Shown one piece after another: positions 11,576 through 22,189 of a DNA stretch of 64,000 nt. The stretch spans positions 49,167,051-49,231,050 of the forward strand of contig CM042142.1 in the NCBI GenBank assembly GCA_023376005.1. Direction: 5' to 3'. The notes beneath the pieces are model-generated. The model was not told the origin of the DNA and made no database searches. It saw nothing but the letters and a program-made list of their open reading frames with translations. Origin of the DNA: Doryteuthis pealeii (lineage: Eukaryota > Mollusca > Cephalopoda > Myopsida > Loliginidae). The position numbers were made by a program, and so were the translations under genes. Each line of letters starts with the position of its first letter. Position 1 is the first letter of the stretch.

Positions 11576-12015
11576 GATTCACACAGTAGTGAAGAACCCA
11601 TATCTAATGAAATTGCCTGATCATTTCAATTTAAATTAGGTCACCCCAATGTGTTGAAAAATTTGTTTTTTTCAATACAATTTTGAAAAAAAATTACCAA
11701 ACTCAGGGAAATATCCGATTTTATTGAAATTTTCAGTGTTGATTTATCAATGAATGAATTTTATAATGCATCAGTTACTTTATTTCAAAACTTAAAAAAT
11801 TTTTTTCCAGGTACTTTAAATTTAACCCCACCCCCCTTGTTTTTGGAGTGCAAAATATCAGTGTGGTATATATGTGACTGATACTAATTTCTGAAAAAAA
11901 AGTTTTTTTTAAAGAATCTGCTTGGATAAGTACCGATTTTTTTAAATTTTGGTCACGTTTTGTCTAGTATATTATAAATTAATCTATATATTAGGTTCAG
12001 TTGGTTAATCCTTGT

Positions 12016-12546
12016 TCATTTACTTGTGGCAGAAAGTTTGTAATATCCATTGAAATCTTTGATAAAAATGTACTTTCAATAGATACTCCTTGTAGCAGAA
12101 AGTCTTTGTATTCCTTGTAATCCTAAGTAGAAAAAGTGAGTTTCAGTAGATACTCCTTGTAGCAGAAAGTCTGTTGTATTCCTTGTAATCCTAGGTAGAA
12201 AAAGAGTGTAGTTTCAGTAGATACTCCTTGTAGCAGAAAGTCTGTTGTATTCCTTGTAATCCTAGGTAGAAAAAGAGTGTAGTTTCAGTAGATACTCCTT
12301 GTAGCAGAAAGTCTGTTGTATTCCTTGTAATCCTAGGTAGAAAAAGAGTGTAGTTTCAGTAGATACTCCTTGTAGCAGAAAGTCTGTTGTATCCTTGTAA
12401 TCCTAGGTAAAAAAAAGTGTAGTTTCAGTATATACTCCTTGTAGCAGAAAGTCTGTTGTATTCCTTGTAATCCTAGGTAAAAAAAAAGTGTAGTTTCAGT
12501 ATATATTCCTTGTAGCAGAAAGTCTGTTGTATTCCTTGAAATCCTC
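12016..12546 (+). repeat. Minisatellite, period about 71 bp, 7-8 units
   Basis: The unit TCCTTGTAGCAGAAAGTCTG begins at 12087, 12154, 12225, 12296, 12367, 12436 and 12507 (periods 67, 71, 71, 71, 69, 71), with a diverged copy before it. Central units are nearly identical; outer ones differ. There are no unique spacers, so it is not a CRISPR array. Confidence 0.95.
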
Positions 12547-12749
12547 CACTGTAGGTCTTGATTTAAGAAAGTTCAATTTGCAATTGATTTCAGGACAAAT
12601 ACCAATGATCTTAAATGCATTCTATATCATTTCTGATTGGCAAAATCTTACCATAAATGCATGCTGCTGATGTTGGGAAAGTCTATAAATATGAGTGGAA
12701 ATTTGACATACATCTTATATACATGATAATCCAACAAACCTTAGTTTGA

Positions 12750-12862
12750 CAATTGGTCTTGGAGAAGGAAAAATCTGAACTCAAACTTGTTAAACTCCAC
12801 TTAAAAATTGACCTTGTATCACATCCTGCTCGTTCAAAGGGCTTGTGTAAATATATACAGTG
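12750..12862 (+). mobile_element. SINE family A, 3' part only
   Basis: GGAGAAGGAAAAATCTGAA, CAAACTTGTTAAACTCC and CACATCCTGCTCG tail of family A. Confidence 0.75.
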
Positions 12863-13074
12863 GACGTGATGAACACATACACACATTGGTCAATTGCAAG
12901 CTCATTTTATTTTTAATCCGTTTCATTGCTGAAGTTGCCTGTTCCTCTTTGTATATTGTTCCAAAGTGGCAGATATAATTTCAAGCAAATTTTCTAGTTC
13001 CGTAAAAAATGTTCACAGCGTAAAGATCAACAAACATAAATGTCAGGAGTGTTTTGGATTGAAGGGAAGGTCAC

Positions 13075-13320
13075 CCAATTTTATTTTCATTGATAAATCT
13101 ATTAATAATGGAGATTGGGTATGTTTCTGTCTGTAACCAAAACATGTCACAGCTTATATTACAGCTCAGTCAGTAGAGTGTCCGCATTGAAAGGTCACCC
13201 GATTTTATTTTCATTGATAAATCTATTAATAATGGAGATTGGGTATATTTCTGTCTGTAACCAAAACTATGTCACAGCTTATGTCACTGCTCAGTCGGTA
13301 GAGTGTCCGCCTAGGAATTG
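13075..13320 (+). repeat. Tandem duplication, period 123 bp
   Basis: TTTTATTTTCATTGATAAAT and GGAGATTGGGTATRTTTCTG occur at about 13080 and 13203. Each unit ends in a family B head (GCTCAGTCRGTAGAGTGTCC), so the SINE head was duplicated with its flank. Confidence 0.8.
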
Positions 13321-13495
13321 CAAGGTTCCTGGTTTGGTACAGACCCTTACCAAAGAGTAGCACAGGGATCTGTTCAGTAAAGTGAGGAGCTGATGGCAAA
13401 AACAATGTCCTTGATCTAGTGCTAGTTAAAAGGGGATAGACTCCCTTGCTGTCAAGCTAATACCAACATTATGCCACCCCGTTGATTTACTTTTT
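13275..13495 (+). mobile_element. tRNA-derived SINE, family B
   Basis: GCTCAGTCGGTAGAGTG (box A-like), GGTTCCTGGTTTGGTAC (box B-like, degraded), AGTAGCACAGGGATCTG, GGAGCTGATGG and GGGGATAGACTCCC. Confidence 0.8.
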
Positions 13496-13556
13496 ACTTT
13501 TGATTAATGAGTATTTATTTATAGTCAAAATAGTTAATGCATAGAATAAAAATAAC

Positions 13557-13703
13557 CTGCCCTGTTGGCTGGGGCGTTAGAATGCACCGACTGCACCTCT
13601 GCAGAGGGGTAAGACTCCCCCAATGTTTCGGGATGCAGCCATTCTCCATCCTCCTGACATGACCAAGCTGGTGAAGGTCATTAGAAAGAACCTAAAATAC
13701 AAA
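13557..13703 (+). mobile_element. Chimeric 147 bp retroposon with family C head
   Basis: The first ~80 bp are the family C head (GTTGGCTGGGGCGTTAGAAT, CTCTGCAGAGGGGTAAGACT). The rest (TTTCGGGATGCAGCC to GAAGGTCATTAGAAAGAACC) is unlike family C. The whole is bounded by an 11-bp TSD ATAAAAATAAC (13546-13556 and 13704-13714), so it was inserted as one unit. Confidence 0.85.
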
Positions 13704-13721
13704 ATAAAAATAACATACAAC

Positions 13722-14010
13722 TGTAGGGATTAAAATAAAATTCAAATAAACAACAAATTCCAATGAGCATTCACCAGAAGAACCCTCCGAGCATGTGTAG
13801 GAAAAAGGACCCACTTCCGGCCCCCAAGACAATCTCTTGGCCATTCAAGTTTAGGCCTTAACTGTGTCTAGTCACTACTACTGGCCAGGGAAATATTTCC
13901 TTGCCACATGGTGGCCGTGACTGGTGAATAAAGCCTAAATCATAAAACCACCTTTTGTCTTTGTCTCTTCCTTTTTCTTTCTTTGAATTCCTTCATTTTC
14001 AGCACAACCA
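13722..14010 (+). mobile_element. Solo LTR-like element (GGGGATTAAAATAAAAT family)
   Basis: Starts TGTAGGGATTAAAATAAAAT, has TTTAGGCCTTAACTGTGTCT, AATAAAGCCTAAATCATAAA (polyadenylation signal) and CATTTTCAGCACAACCACC. It matches 25959-26250 and 34089-34594 but lacks about 250 bp present in the 34 kb copy. Confidence 0.7.
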
Positions 14011-14118
14011 CCAAATAAGATGGGGTTAAAAGCAAACCTAAGAACACACCAAGAATAACCACAGCCACCTTTAAACCTAAAACACTAACCCTCTTACCAC
14101 CCCATACAACCACATGTA

Positions 14119-14654
14119 AAGGGTGATTGAAAAGTAACTCCCTATTTTAAACTATTTATAATTTTTTTTAAATGCAGTTACATTTTTCTCAGTTCTTTAA
14201 TGTATGTTCCTTAATAAATAGCAATTAAATCTGTTTTGCTATTGTTGATGGTGCTCCTCTACATTTTGCTATTTTAAATTTGTGAATGGTTGAATCACTA
14301 TTTTCTAGGGAGATGGATAGGTAGATATGGTTAGTATGAGTGGCCGGCCAGAAGCCCTGATTTAATACCCAGTGACTTTTTTCTTTGGGGTTGGTTAAAA
14401 GATCAAGTCTACTCTATGAAACCAACGACTTTGGAAGAACGAATATGAGAATTTATTTCTGCCATTCCGCAAGAGCTCCTGGGAAGATTAGTTGATGCGA
14501 TTCCCAAGTGGTTTGAGAGGCTGGAGTCGAATGCTGGTGCCTGTATATAATTTTGAATAAAACTCCATGTTATTTGTGTTCTTCTCATATTGATATTTTG
14601 AAAAATGATGATTCATAATTTTTTGAAATAGGGAGTTACTTTACAAACATCCTG
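14119..14654 (+). mobile_element. Mariner-like element, internally deleted
   Basis: Terminal inverted repeats: left GATTGAAAAGTAACTCCC at 14125, right GGGAGTTACTTTACAAACAT near 14632-14650. About 536 bp versus roughly 1.3 kb for a complete mariner. It contains the transposase remnant annotated separately. Confidence 0.8.
14341..14549 (+). pseudogene. Mariner transposase C-terminus, broken
   Basis: The frame from 14341 gives ARSPDLIPSDFFLWGWLKD, the SPDL-x-x-x-D motif that carries the third catalytic aspartate of mariner transposases. One in-frame TGA (14446) precedes EFISAIPQELLGRL and the C-terminal WFERLESNAG stretch. The N-terminal DNA-binding half is absent. Non-functional. Confidence 0.85.
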
Positions 14655-14669
14655 TTGTGTTGTCCAAAG

Positions 14670-14790
14670 ATCCCCAGCTGTGTGCTGTCTGGAACAAATC
14701 TCGGAAGCAGCACTCCACAACTAGAGATGCTGGACACTACTGGTGAAGTAAGGACGAGCTCATAAGGGACGTTCTCCTGTAGACACCTAC
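14670..14790 (+). mobile_element. Non-LTR retrotransposon C-terminal remnant
   Basis: Reads DAGHYW (stop) SKDELIRDVLL, matching the C-terminal HAGHCWRSRDELISDVLL-like region also seen at 46270-46480. It lies between two mariner ends. Confidence 0.6.
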
Positions 14791-14924
14791 ATGCTGGTGC
14801 TCATATGGAATTTTATAAAACTTCATATCATGTGTGTTCTTCTCATATTCTTTTTTGTAAAAATAATGATTCATAAATAACTTATAAGATTTTTAAAATA
14901 GTGAGTTACTTTACAATCACTCTG
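14790..14924 (+). mobile_element. Mariner right end, second copy
   Basis: Repeats the last 125 bp of the element at 14119: TGTGTTCTTCTCATATT, AATGATTCATAA and AGTGAGTTACTTTACAATCA. Confidence 0.75.
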
Positions 14925-14925
14925 C

Positions 14926-14956
<31 letters not shown>

Positions 14957-14960
14957 TATA

Positions 14961-15036
14961 TATATATACATAGGTTGTGCATGTTTCTGTAATTTTTCTG
15001 GATAACAGAAAAATTACAGAAACACGCACAACCTAT

Positions 15037-15045
<9 letters not shown>
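14961..15045. repeat. Perfect-arm hairpin, 40 bp arms
   Basis: Left arm 14961-15000 (TAGGTTGTGC, then GTAATTTTTCTG), loop GATAA, right arm 15006-15045. There is one mismatch in 40. It sits between (TA)n tracts. Confidence 0.9.
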
Positions 15046-15068
<23 letters not shown>

Positions 15069-15084
15069 ATATATATATATGTAT

Positions 15085-15200
15085 ATCAATATATGTATTG
15101 ATCAAAGCCTGAAGAAGATACCAGAATATCTGAAACACGTGTTGCATATGTAAAATGAAAAGAATAAAACATTTTTTCTGAGAACAATACATTTTGCTGA
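15085..15200 (+). mobile_element. Probable Penelope-like element terminus
   Basis: AGCCTGAAGAAGATACC, then ATATCTGAAACACGTGTTGC and AATAAAACA resemble the CTGAAGAAG...GAAACG signature near Penelope-like element ends. Flanked by (TA)n on both sides (15038-15060 and 15212-15251). Confidence 0.45.
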
Positions 15201-15206
15201 CCAACA

Positions 15207-15255
<49 letters not shown>

Positions 15256-15414
15256 AATAAATGTTCACTCAGCTGAAGGTCGATTCTTCTATGTGTGCGA
15301 AATATTTTCACACACATAAACTGACCAAACACATGTGTAAGTGATATCGATTAATGTGATATCGATTAAATTCATTTTATCCATCTACATTTCTTTTCTT
15401 TACTCATTTTTTTC

Positions 15415-15417
<3 letters not shown>

Positions 15418-15476
<59 letters not shown>
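15418..15476. repeat. (TA)n microsatellite
   Basis: About 29 uninterrupted TA repeats. Confidence 0.95.
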
Positions 15477-15478
<2 letters not shown>

Positions 15479-15609
15479 TATTTAAAACTAGTAGTCCATA
15501 GGCTCTGAATAATTGTTGTTCATAAAAGATTTGATCATTTTTCTACTCCATTTAGAAAATAGGTTGGTAATATTACAAGTTTATGGTCAAGCCCCATTAC
15601 AGACATTAA

Positions 15610-15610
15610 C

Positions 15611-15679
<69 letters not shown>
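15610..15679. repeat. (GA)n(G)n microsatellite
   Basis: AGAG and ACAG repeats ending in a G run. 15680-16165 has no recognised feature. Confidence 0.95.
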
Positions 15680-16167
15680 AAATAGTAGTAAGTGTTTTAA
15701 GAGACAGGTGCCTGAATGTATGTAGCAAGCCTCTAAATTTGAAGAGAAAGGCTAGGACTTGTGTCCCAACAAAACAAGAGAGAATCCTTATCAAGATGAT
15801 TTACATACTTGTGTTATCAGCACCAGATCCTGAAATAGAATATGACATTGTTATAGAATACTCATAGCAAATGAGGTTGAAGGCTAACAGCGCTGCATAA
15901 TATGAATTTAGCTTCATCTTAATTAATGAACAAAGCATCAACATTATTTATTTAAAAAAAAACAACAACAAAAAAAAAAAATTAGTAAAAAAAAAAAATA
16001 GGGATAATAAAATAAAATCACAATATCAATATGACGAGCAAGACTTGTGAATATACCGCAGTATGATAATTTAATTATTACAATATTTGATATGTACTAG
16101 TAGGACTTGAGGATATACCATAGTATTGTAGAGGGTTATGAGATATAGAATTGTATTGTTGAACCAT

Positions 16168-16855
16168 CTAAAAACTTTTTTTCCTGAATCTGACCTGTTG
16201 AAATGGGGGGGGGGGTCTTATATGCCTGTGTGTCTTATATGCTGTCAAATACATGAATTGAGAGTTGTAACTTTCTTTTTTTTGGGGAAAGTGTAAGAAC
16301 AAAATTTCTGTCAGTACATAGCATGTTTATGTAGTCCCTGTCAAGCCTTTTCTCTAAGCATTTCATTAGAGTCCAAATGGTGCAGATTTACAGTAGTACT
16401 GAGCCTTGCCAAGGATTTGAACTTAGCTCTTAGAATCCATTTTCTACAACATTAACCATTAAACCACCCTTGTTACATAATTTATGAGCAGCTTATAAAT
16501 TAGGAACGTACCTGTAGTTAGAACATTTAAATAAAGTTTGTTAGATTTAAAATCGAAGGTGGGAATTTTCCATACCCGTTGGGATTATGATTGGCATGAT
16601 GATGATCCCAACTGACCTTCCGGAACAGGCGTCAGAATAAGTTTTAGTTTAGTTACTTAGATGCGACGCAGCTTTCAGAGTGAGTGGACCTGTGGGTCAC
16701 CATTCTGGGTTGTCATCTCCCCCGTGGCGGAATCATGGGCTGGGTTTGGAAATAAAGCTTTATCAAGAAAACAACCAAGTCTTGTTTGTTAATTGGATAT
16801 TAAAAACAAGAGATGACATCCCGAAGAAATCAACAGAGAAGACCAACCCTTAACA
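16168..16855 (+). repeat. 688 bp direct duplication, copy 1
   Basis: Near-identical to 19461-20147. It runs from CTAAAAACTTTTTTT to CAACCCTTAACA, carrying the right end of a DNA transposon (to about 16253), a reversed tRNA-like SINE piece and an LTR-like part (16471-16792) starting TGTTACATAATTTATGAG with a downstream AATAAAGC. Confidence 0.9.
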
Positions 16856-16926
16856 TCTTGTCGAATTCAGGAGACTTCATATTGGAATTGGGAGCCTTCA
16901 CAGAACATTGAACCAAACCCTTTATT

Positions 16927-17250
16927 TAATCCATTGGGGTAGATTGTTCTCATTCTGTTAGCCATTCTGTTAATCCATTGGGGTAGATTGTTCTCATTCT
17001 GTTCATTCTGTTAATCCATTGGGGTAGATTCTGTTAGCCATTCTGTTAATCCATTGGGGTAGATTGTTCTCATTCTGTTAACCATTCTGTTAATCCATTG
17101 GGGTAGATTGTTCTCATTCTGTTAACCATTCTGTTAATCCATCTGTTCCCATTCTGTTAATCCATTGGGGTAGATTGTTCTCATTCTGTTAACCATTCTG
17201 TTAATCCATTGGGGTAGATTGTTCTCATTCTGTTAACCATTCTAAACAAA
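16927..17250 (+). repeat. Minisatellite, period 44 bp
   Basis: CCATTGGGGTAGATTGTTCT repeats at 16931, 16975, 17016, 17051, 17095 and 17206, with shortened units near 17139 and 17162 (periods 44, 41, 35, 44, 44, 23, 44). No unique spacers. Confidence 0.95.
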
Positions 17251-17397
17251 CAAAATAAATATTTCGAGAATATTTTTTACTAATAATAATTAATATTTTT
17301 AACACTTACTCATATCTAAAAGAATAGGAAATATTAAAAACAAATAATTTTGTTTATCAAAACATAGCCAAAGATTCCAGTTAGAGAATTTTTTTAA

Positions 17398-17631
17398 CTC
17401 TTTGCCTACCAAAATTTCCCCCATGGCTGTACCAAATTTACTTGGTATTTATTTTACCTGTATGATGGGATATTTCAAAAGGATCAAGTATCAGTCTTAG
17501 GGTTGGTTCACAGACAAAACAAAAGATGGCAGGGGTGTTCAAGTGGCACATGTAAGAGTTGCTGCCAGCAGATAACAGTAAGATCACAGTGGTGGGAAAG
17601 CTGCTGTGTGCGGTTTAAAGTAGGCAAACAG
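17398..17631 (+). mobile_element. piggyBac-like MITE, copy 1
   Basis: Flanked by TTAA (17394) and TTGA (17632, one change from TTAA). Ends CTCTTTGCCTACC and GTAGGCAAACAG are short inverted repeats. Related copies lie at 26462 and 38665. Confidence 0.7.
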
Positions 17632-17721
17632 TTGATATGGCACTTAAAGCATTAGATTCCACAAGTTCACCAAAGTTAAGCAGTGATGAGCCTACTCAAA
17701 ATACAACAAATTATAGAACAT

Positions 17722-17757
17722 AAATATATATATTTATATATATATATTATATATATA
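17722..17757. repeat. AT-rich microsatellite
   Basis: Interrupted ATAT tract. Confidence 0.8.
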
Positions 17758-17885
17758 TAGAACATAACATAGATAATATAAATCATAAAATCTTCCCACT
17801 ACAACCAACAACTACAAGGAAAATATTTCTCCCCCCAAAAAATTTAAATAACAATACCACCAAACCTTATAGCTATCAATCAATA

Positions 17886-17985
17886 CTAGTAAAGTCTGTG
17901 GAGTAGCTTATATTGTTGGTATCAGCCAAACAGTGCTGCGTTGAAGTGCCACACCTACTGTCAGCTCCCAGATGCTTTAAATGTA
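17886..17985 (-). mobile_element. SINE family B, internally deleted fragment
   Basis: GTTGGTATCAGCCAAACAGT, then directly AGTGCCACACCTACTGTCAG, reverse-strand pieces of family B. Confidence 0.7.
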
Positions 17986-18044
17986 AATGAACTAAAAATT
18001 ATTTTCCCCTTGATTTCAATTTGCTGATTCTTAACATGTGTAGT

Positions 18045-18296
18045 AGTAAAGTCCAGTTATTCGTATCAGCTGAACACCAAGAGAGTCTATTGCCTTTTCG
18101 CTAGAGCTAGACCAGGGAGATTGTTTTGCTGAGGTGGAGCGCCTCGCCTACTGTCAGCTCCCAGATGCTTTACCACACAGATAAGATTAACCAAGCTGTG
18201 CTACTGATGCGCTGAGTTGGCAGGGACTGGTATTGAACCTGGAACCTTGGGATCCCTAGGTGAATGCTCTACCAGCTGAACTAAACTGGCCCCTGA
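18045..18296 (-). mobile_element. SINE family B
   Basis: Reverse strand, near full length: TATCAGCTGAACACC, TAGAGCTAGACCAGGGAG, GTCAGCTCCCAGATGC and TGCGCTGAGTTGGCAG. It ends in a tRNA-like head (GAACCTTGGGATCC, then CTCTACCAGCTGAACTAAAC). Confidence 0.85.
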
Positions 18297-18711
18297 AGTC
18301 TCACAATACAATTAATAACTATTCTATAATCACACAAGTTACATATGAACAGTAACTATAAGTACTGAATGCATTCTGTGTGCCAAACTAAGCAAAGCTT
18401 AGTCAATTCTAAAAATTACAAAAACAAAAAATAGAAAGATGTATTAGTATAAGTACACTGTAATAAGTAATTGAGAGTCACCTCCCCTTTATGTAACTCT
18501 TTAGTTTTGTAAAACTATATAAACTCCAAAGAGGACTGCAAATGTATTCAAAATAGAAAAAAGCTTATCTCAAGTCCGACCGTGTATGTTCTCTTATTAC
18601 TGCATACACAAAAACATTCCTGGATTTCAAGTAGTCATAACATGAAAAATTATTGGAATATGTTTATAAACAAGACGACATCACATATATTAACTCAAAA
18701 TATTTATTTGA

Positions 18712-18962
18712 AGGGCTAAGTTAGCTCAGTTGGTAGAGCGTTCGGCTAGAAACCACAAGGTTCCTAGTTCGATATCGGCCCTCGCCAACTCAGCATATGA
18801 GTAGCACAGGGATCTGTGCGGTAAAGTAAGGAGCTGATAGTAGGTGTGGCGCTCCACCTCAGATGCAAACTATCTCCTTGGTCTAGCGCTAGTGAAAAGG
18901 CGATAGACTCCCTCGCTGTCTGGCTGATACTGACATTAGGCCGCCCCAACGACTTACCAGCA
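18712..18962 (+). mobile_element. SINE family B, well preserved
   Basis: TTAGCTCAGTTGGTAGAGCG (box A) and GGTTCCTAGTTCGATATCGG (box B region), then body and tail GCTGATACTGACATTAGGCC. Closest to consensus in the window. Confidence 0.9.
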
Positions 18963-19186
18963 GAATCTCTATGCACCCCTTCCACCACTAGAGGGCAGTG
19001 AAATCCAAGATGGTGCTCACCTCACGTGTTTTTGAGCCCACACTGTATTACACAGATTCAAACTGTGATTCTAGCAATAACTTTAATATGAAATTTTCTT
19101 TTTCTTTCTAAATGGCTTTAAAAACATTACAAGTGACTGCTGAGAAACCGTCTTGGCTGCTAAAAAAAAAAAAAATAAAGTTGACT

Positions 19187-19545
19187 ACCATATTTGACGG
19201 CATATAGGATGCACTTTTTTTCCAAAATTTTGGCTTAAAAATTGCCCTGCGTCTTATACATTGTAGGTAAAGTTTGAGACCTCCCGTAGGCCTAGGCTAA
19301 TCCTCTCTATGATGCTCACTAACCCAGGTTACGCTCAGTACTTTTACCTACCCTAAACTCCATGTATCTTTATTCTATTGCTGGTATTTTTTTATACAGC
19401 TATGTTTCTGCTTGTGTAATGCACAGCTAGACTGTTTTCAACAATATATGCTTAAATACACTAAAAACTTTTTTTTCTGAATCTGACCTGCTGAAATGGG
19501 GGGGGGTCTTATATGCCTGTGTGTCTTATATACTGTCAAATACAT
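19187..19545. mobile_element. DNA transposon (MITE) with GTATTTGACRG ends
   Basis: Left CCATATTTGACGGCATATAG is an inverted match to right TATATACTGTCAAATAC. Subterminal GCGTCTTATA and GTGTCTTATA motifs are present. Only its right end is in the duplicated copy at 16 kb. Confidence 0.65.
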
Positions 19546-20147
19546 GAATTGAGAGTTGTAACTTTCTTATTTTTTGGGAAAGGTAAGAACAAAATTTCTG
19601 TCAGTACATAGCATGTTTATGTAGTCCCTGTCAAGCCTTTTCTCTTAGTATTTCATTAGAGTCCAAATGGTGCAGATTTACAGTAGTACTGAGCCTTGCC
19701 AAGGATTTGAATTTAGCTCTTAGAATCCATTTTCTACAACATTAACCATTAAACCACCTCTTGTTACATAATTTATGAGCAGCTTATAAATTAGGAACGT
19801 ACCTGTAGTTAGAACATTTAAATAAAGTTTGTTAGATTTAAAATCGAAGGTGGAGAATTTTCCATACCCGTTGGGATTATGATTGGCGTGATGATGATCC
19901 CGACTGACCTTCCGGAACAGGTGTGAGAATAAGTTTTAGTTTAGTTAGTCAGCTGTGACGCAGCTTTCAGAGTGAGTGGACCAGTGGGTCACCACTCTGA
20001 GTTGTCATCTCCCCCGTGGCGGAATCATGGGCTGGGTTTGGAAATAAAGCTTTATCAAGAAAACAACCAAGTCTTGTTTGTTAATTGGATATTAAAAACA
20101 AGAGATGACATCCCGAATAAATCAACAAAGAAGACCAACCCTTAACA
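19461..20147 (+). repeat. 688 bp direct duplication, copy 2
   Basis: Copy of 16168-16855. It begins inside the MITE at 19187-19545, so this is likely the parental locus. Includes an LTR-like part 19762-20085. Confidence 0.9.
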
Positions 20148-20268
20148 GAAGCCCACTAGATTGATTGAAAAAGATGGTGAGCAAGTAAGAACCATCATCA
20201 TATCATCTATCATCTCTGCTAATCTGTCTCTTTCTCCCATTATATACACCTGAGTAAAGAGCATACAT

Positions 20269-20546
20269 ATTTACCAACCCCTCCACACAAGCAGGATGCG
20301 ACACGAGGTCAATTTTCTTAAGCAGAGTTTAACAAGTTTGAATTCAGAGTTTTCCTTCTCCTAGACTGGTTACCTAGCCATGGTCAAAGAGCCCAGTCTG
20401 CCCTGCTATTTACCCATAGCAGGAGGGAAATTTGGATTCATACCTTTCCCAAGGGTATTAGCGCCATGTGAAATGCTAACAGCTTCATCATGGAATTGAA
20501 CTTGGGTTGACGAGTCTATTTCCCACAACTCTAACCATTAGCCCAT
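20269..20546 (-). mobile_element. SINE family A
   Basis: Near full length in reverse: TTTACCAACCCCTCCACA to TCTAACCATTAGCCCATG, including the box B-like GGAATTGAACTTGGG. 20547-21313 follows with no gene seen. Confidence 0.85.
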
Positions 20547-21321
20547 GCAAGTAAAAGAGTATATAATACTGTGTCTATATGGTCCTAGTAGGAATGATCA
20601 TATAGTAACAACTAGTATAGTCATGGAAAGAATAGGCTGTTGTTTCATAGATATGTTTTATTCTCACAGTGTTGCATAATTGATGGGGATACCACTAATT
20701 TTGAACAGCTGGTGTAGAAAATGGATTTGGATTCAAATCAAAACAGTTGGAAAATATTATTTAAATTCAAACCTAGCCATTAGGATGGTTGGATTTGACA
20801 GACAAGTCATAACCTTAGCTTTGACCTCCACTTTCACTTGCAATTGGGAGCATGAGATTTTCAGTCATTTGTGAGCCATCGATACAATAAGATGTAATGT
20901 TGGATACCTGGCTGTACTCGCACGCCCGTGGTTTTGGATCCAAGTCTTAAGAGCTTGAGAAATAAATATGTGATTCCCAGAAATAGATGTCTTGAGTTTA
21001 TCACTAAAACCAAATGACGACTGATGGCATCTTGGCAACATCTTAAGACACGAGTTAAAAAAAGAGGAACCTGAGAAATGTCTAAGAAGTCAGAACAGCC
21101 AGCAACGAATAGATACTGAGAAGTAAGAAAAATACCAACCCAATTACCAAAGTAAGAAGATAGTGTTTAGACTTTTAGGAAAGCTTTATTACACTTTACT
21201 CTGACTATGATCTGTCTGACGTTTCAGAGTGCTACTTTTATAGATCTCAGATTTCCAAGGGGAGGTAATTAAGGTGGATTATTGGTACAATGATAACATA
21301 AACTAACTCCCTGCAGAAATG

Positions 21322-21837
21322 GGTAATTTATGAGGAAGTGGGTCCCGGTCTCCTGCCTCAGAAATTGCTACCCGGTGACTATTAAAATAACGTCCCCAGC
21401 TATGTCATCTCGGTGGTGTTACAACCAACTTAGGGCGTTAAATGTATTTTAGAGGGGGGGGGGCTTCTCTTTTTTTGTCGTAATTCTTATTTATTTATCA
21501 TAATTTGTTTAGAAATTTATTTATAGAAATTTGTTGTAATTCTTGTTTATTTATAGAAATTTGTCGTAATTCTTGTTTAGATATGAAGATGGATATCTAT
21601 CTATCTATCTACCTACCTCAATTTGTTCATTTTTTACTTTGTTTATATATATATATCCACCCATCTCCATTTGTTCATATCAAAAAAGAGAAGCCCCCCG
21701 CCTCTAAAATACATTTAATACCCTAAGTTTGTTGTTTTCTTTCAAGTAACACCGCCGAGCTGGGGCTGTTATTTTAATAGTCACCGGGTAGCAATTTCTG
21801 AGGCAGGAGACCGGGACGCACTTCCTCATCAATTACC
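21322..21837. mobile_element. GGTAAT foldback element, copy 1
   Basis: 516 bp with long inverted arms (about 180 bp): GGTAATTTATGAGGAAGTG, CGGTCTCCTGCCTCAGAAAT and a TTAAAATAAC block, mirrored at the right end as CTTCCTCATCAATTACC. Perfect 8-bp TSD CAGAAATG (21314-21321 and 21838-21845). The centre holds GTAATTCTTGTTTATTTAT repeats and TATC repeats. The small reading frame across it is incidental. Confidence 0.92.
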
Positions 21838-21902
21838 CAGAAATGAAAAAGGTGGCTATTTTGAAAATGAAAAACTGTATTTTTATCTGAATAAACATAT
21901 TG

Positions 21903-22115
21903 TTTTAGGTTCCTAGTTCGATACCGGCCCTTGCCAACTCCGCATATGCATAGCACAAGGATCTGTGCGGTAAAGTAAGGAGCTGATGGTAGGTGCGGCG
22001 CTCCACCTCAGCTGCTAAAAAACAATCTCCTCGGTCTAGTGCTAGTGAAAAGAGGGTAGACTCCCTTAGTGTCTGTTTGATACTGACTTTAGGCCACCCC
22101 GACGACTTTACTTTT
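21903..22115 (+). mobile_element. SINE family B, 5'-truncated
   Basis: Begins in box B (GGTTCCTAGTTCGATACCGG) and continues to the tail. Confidence 0.85.
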
Positions 22116-22189
22116 ATCAAAGCAACTGTCTATCCACTCAGTGTTATTTAATCCGGTTTTGGGATTCACCCTAATGATAGCAGGAAGGA

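Noticed and set aside
12016..12546. CRISPR-like array
   Set aside because: Eukaryotic context; the whole 71 bp period is repeated and there are no unique spacers.
15513..15794. Arg-Glu or Ser-Leu repeat frames on both strands
   Set aside because: Translations of the (GA)n microsatellite.
18712..18800. Functional tRNA gene
   Set aside because: Box A and B are good, but a SINE body follows and the same head recurs in many copies.
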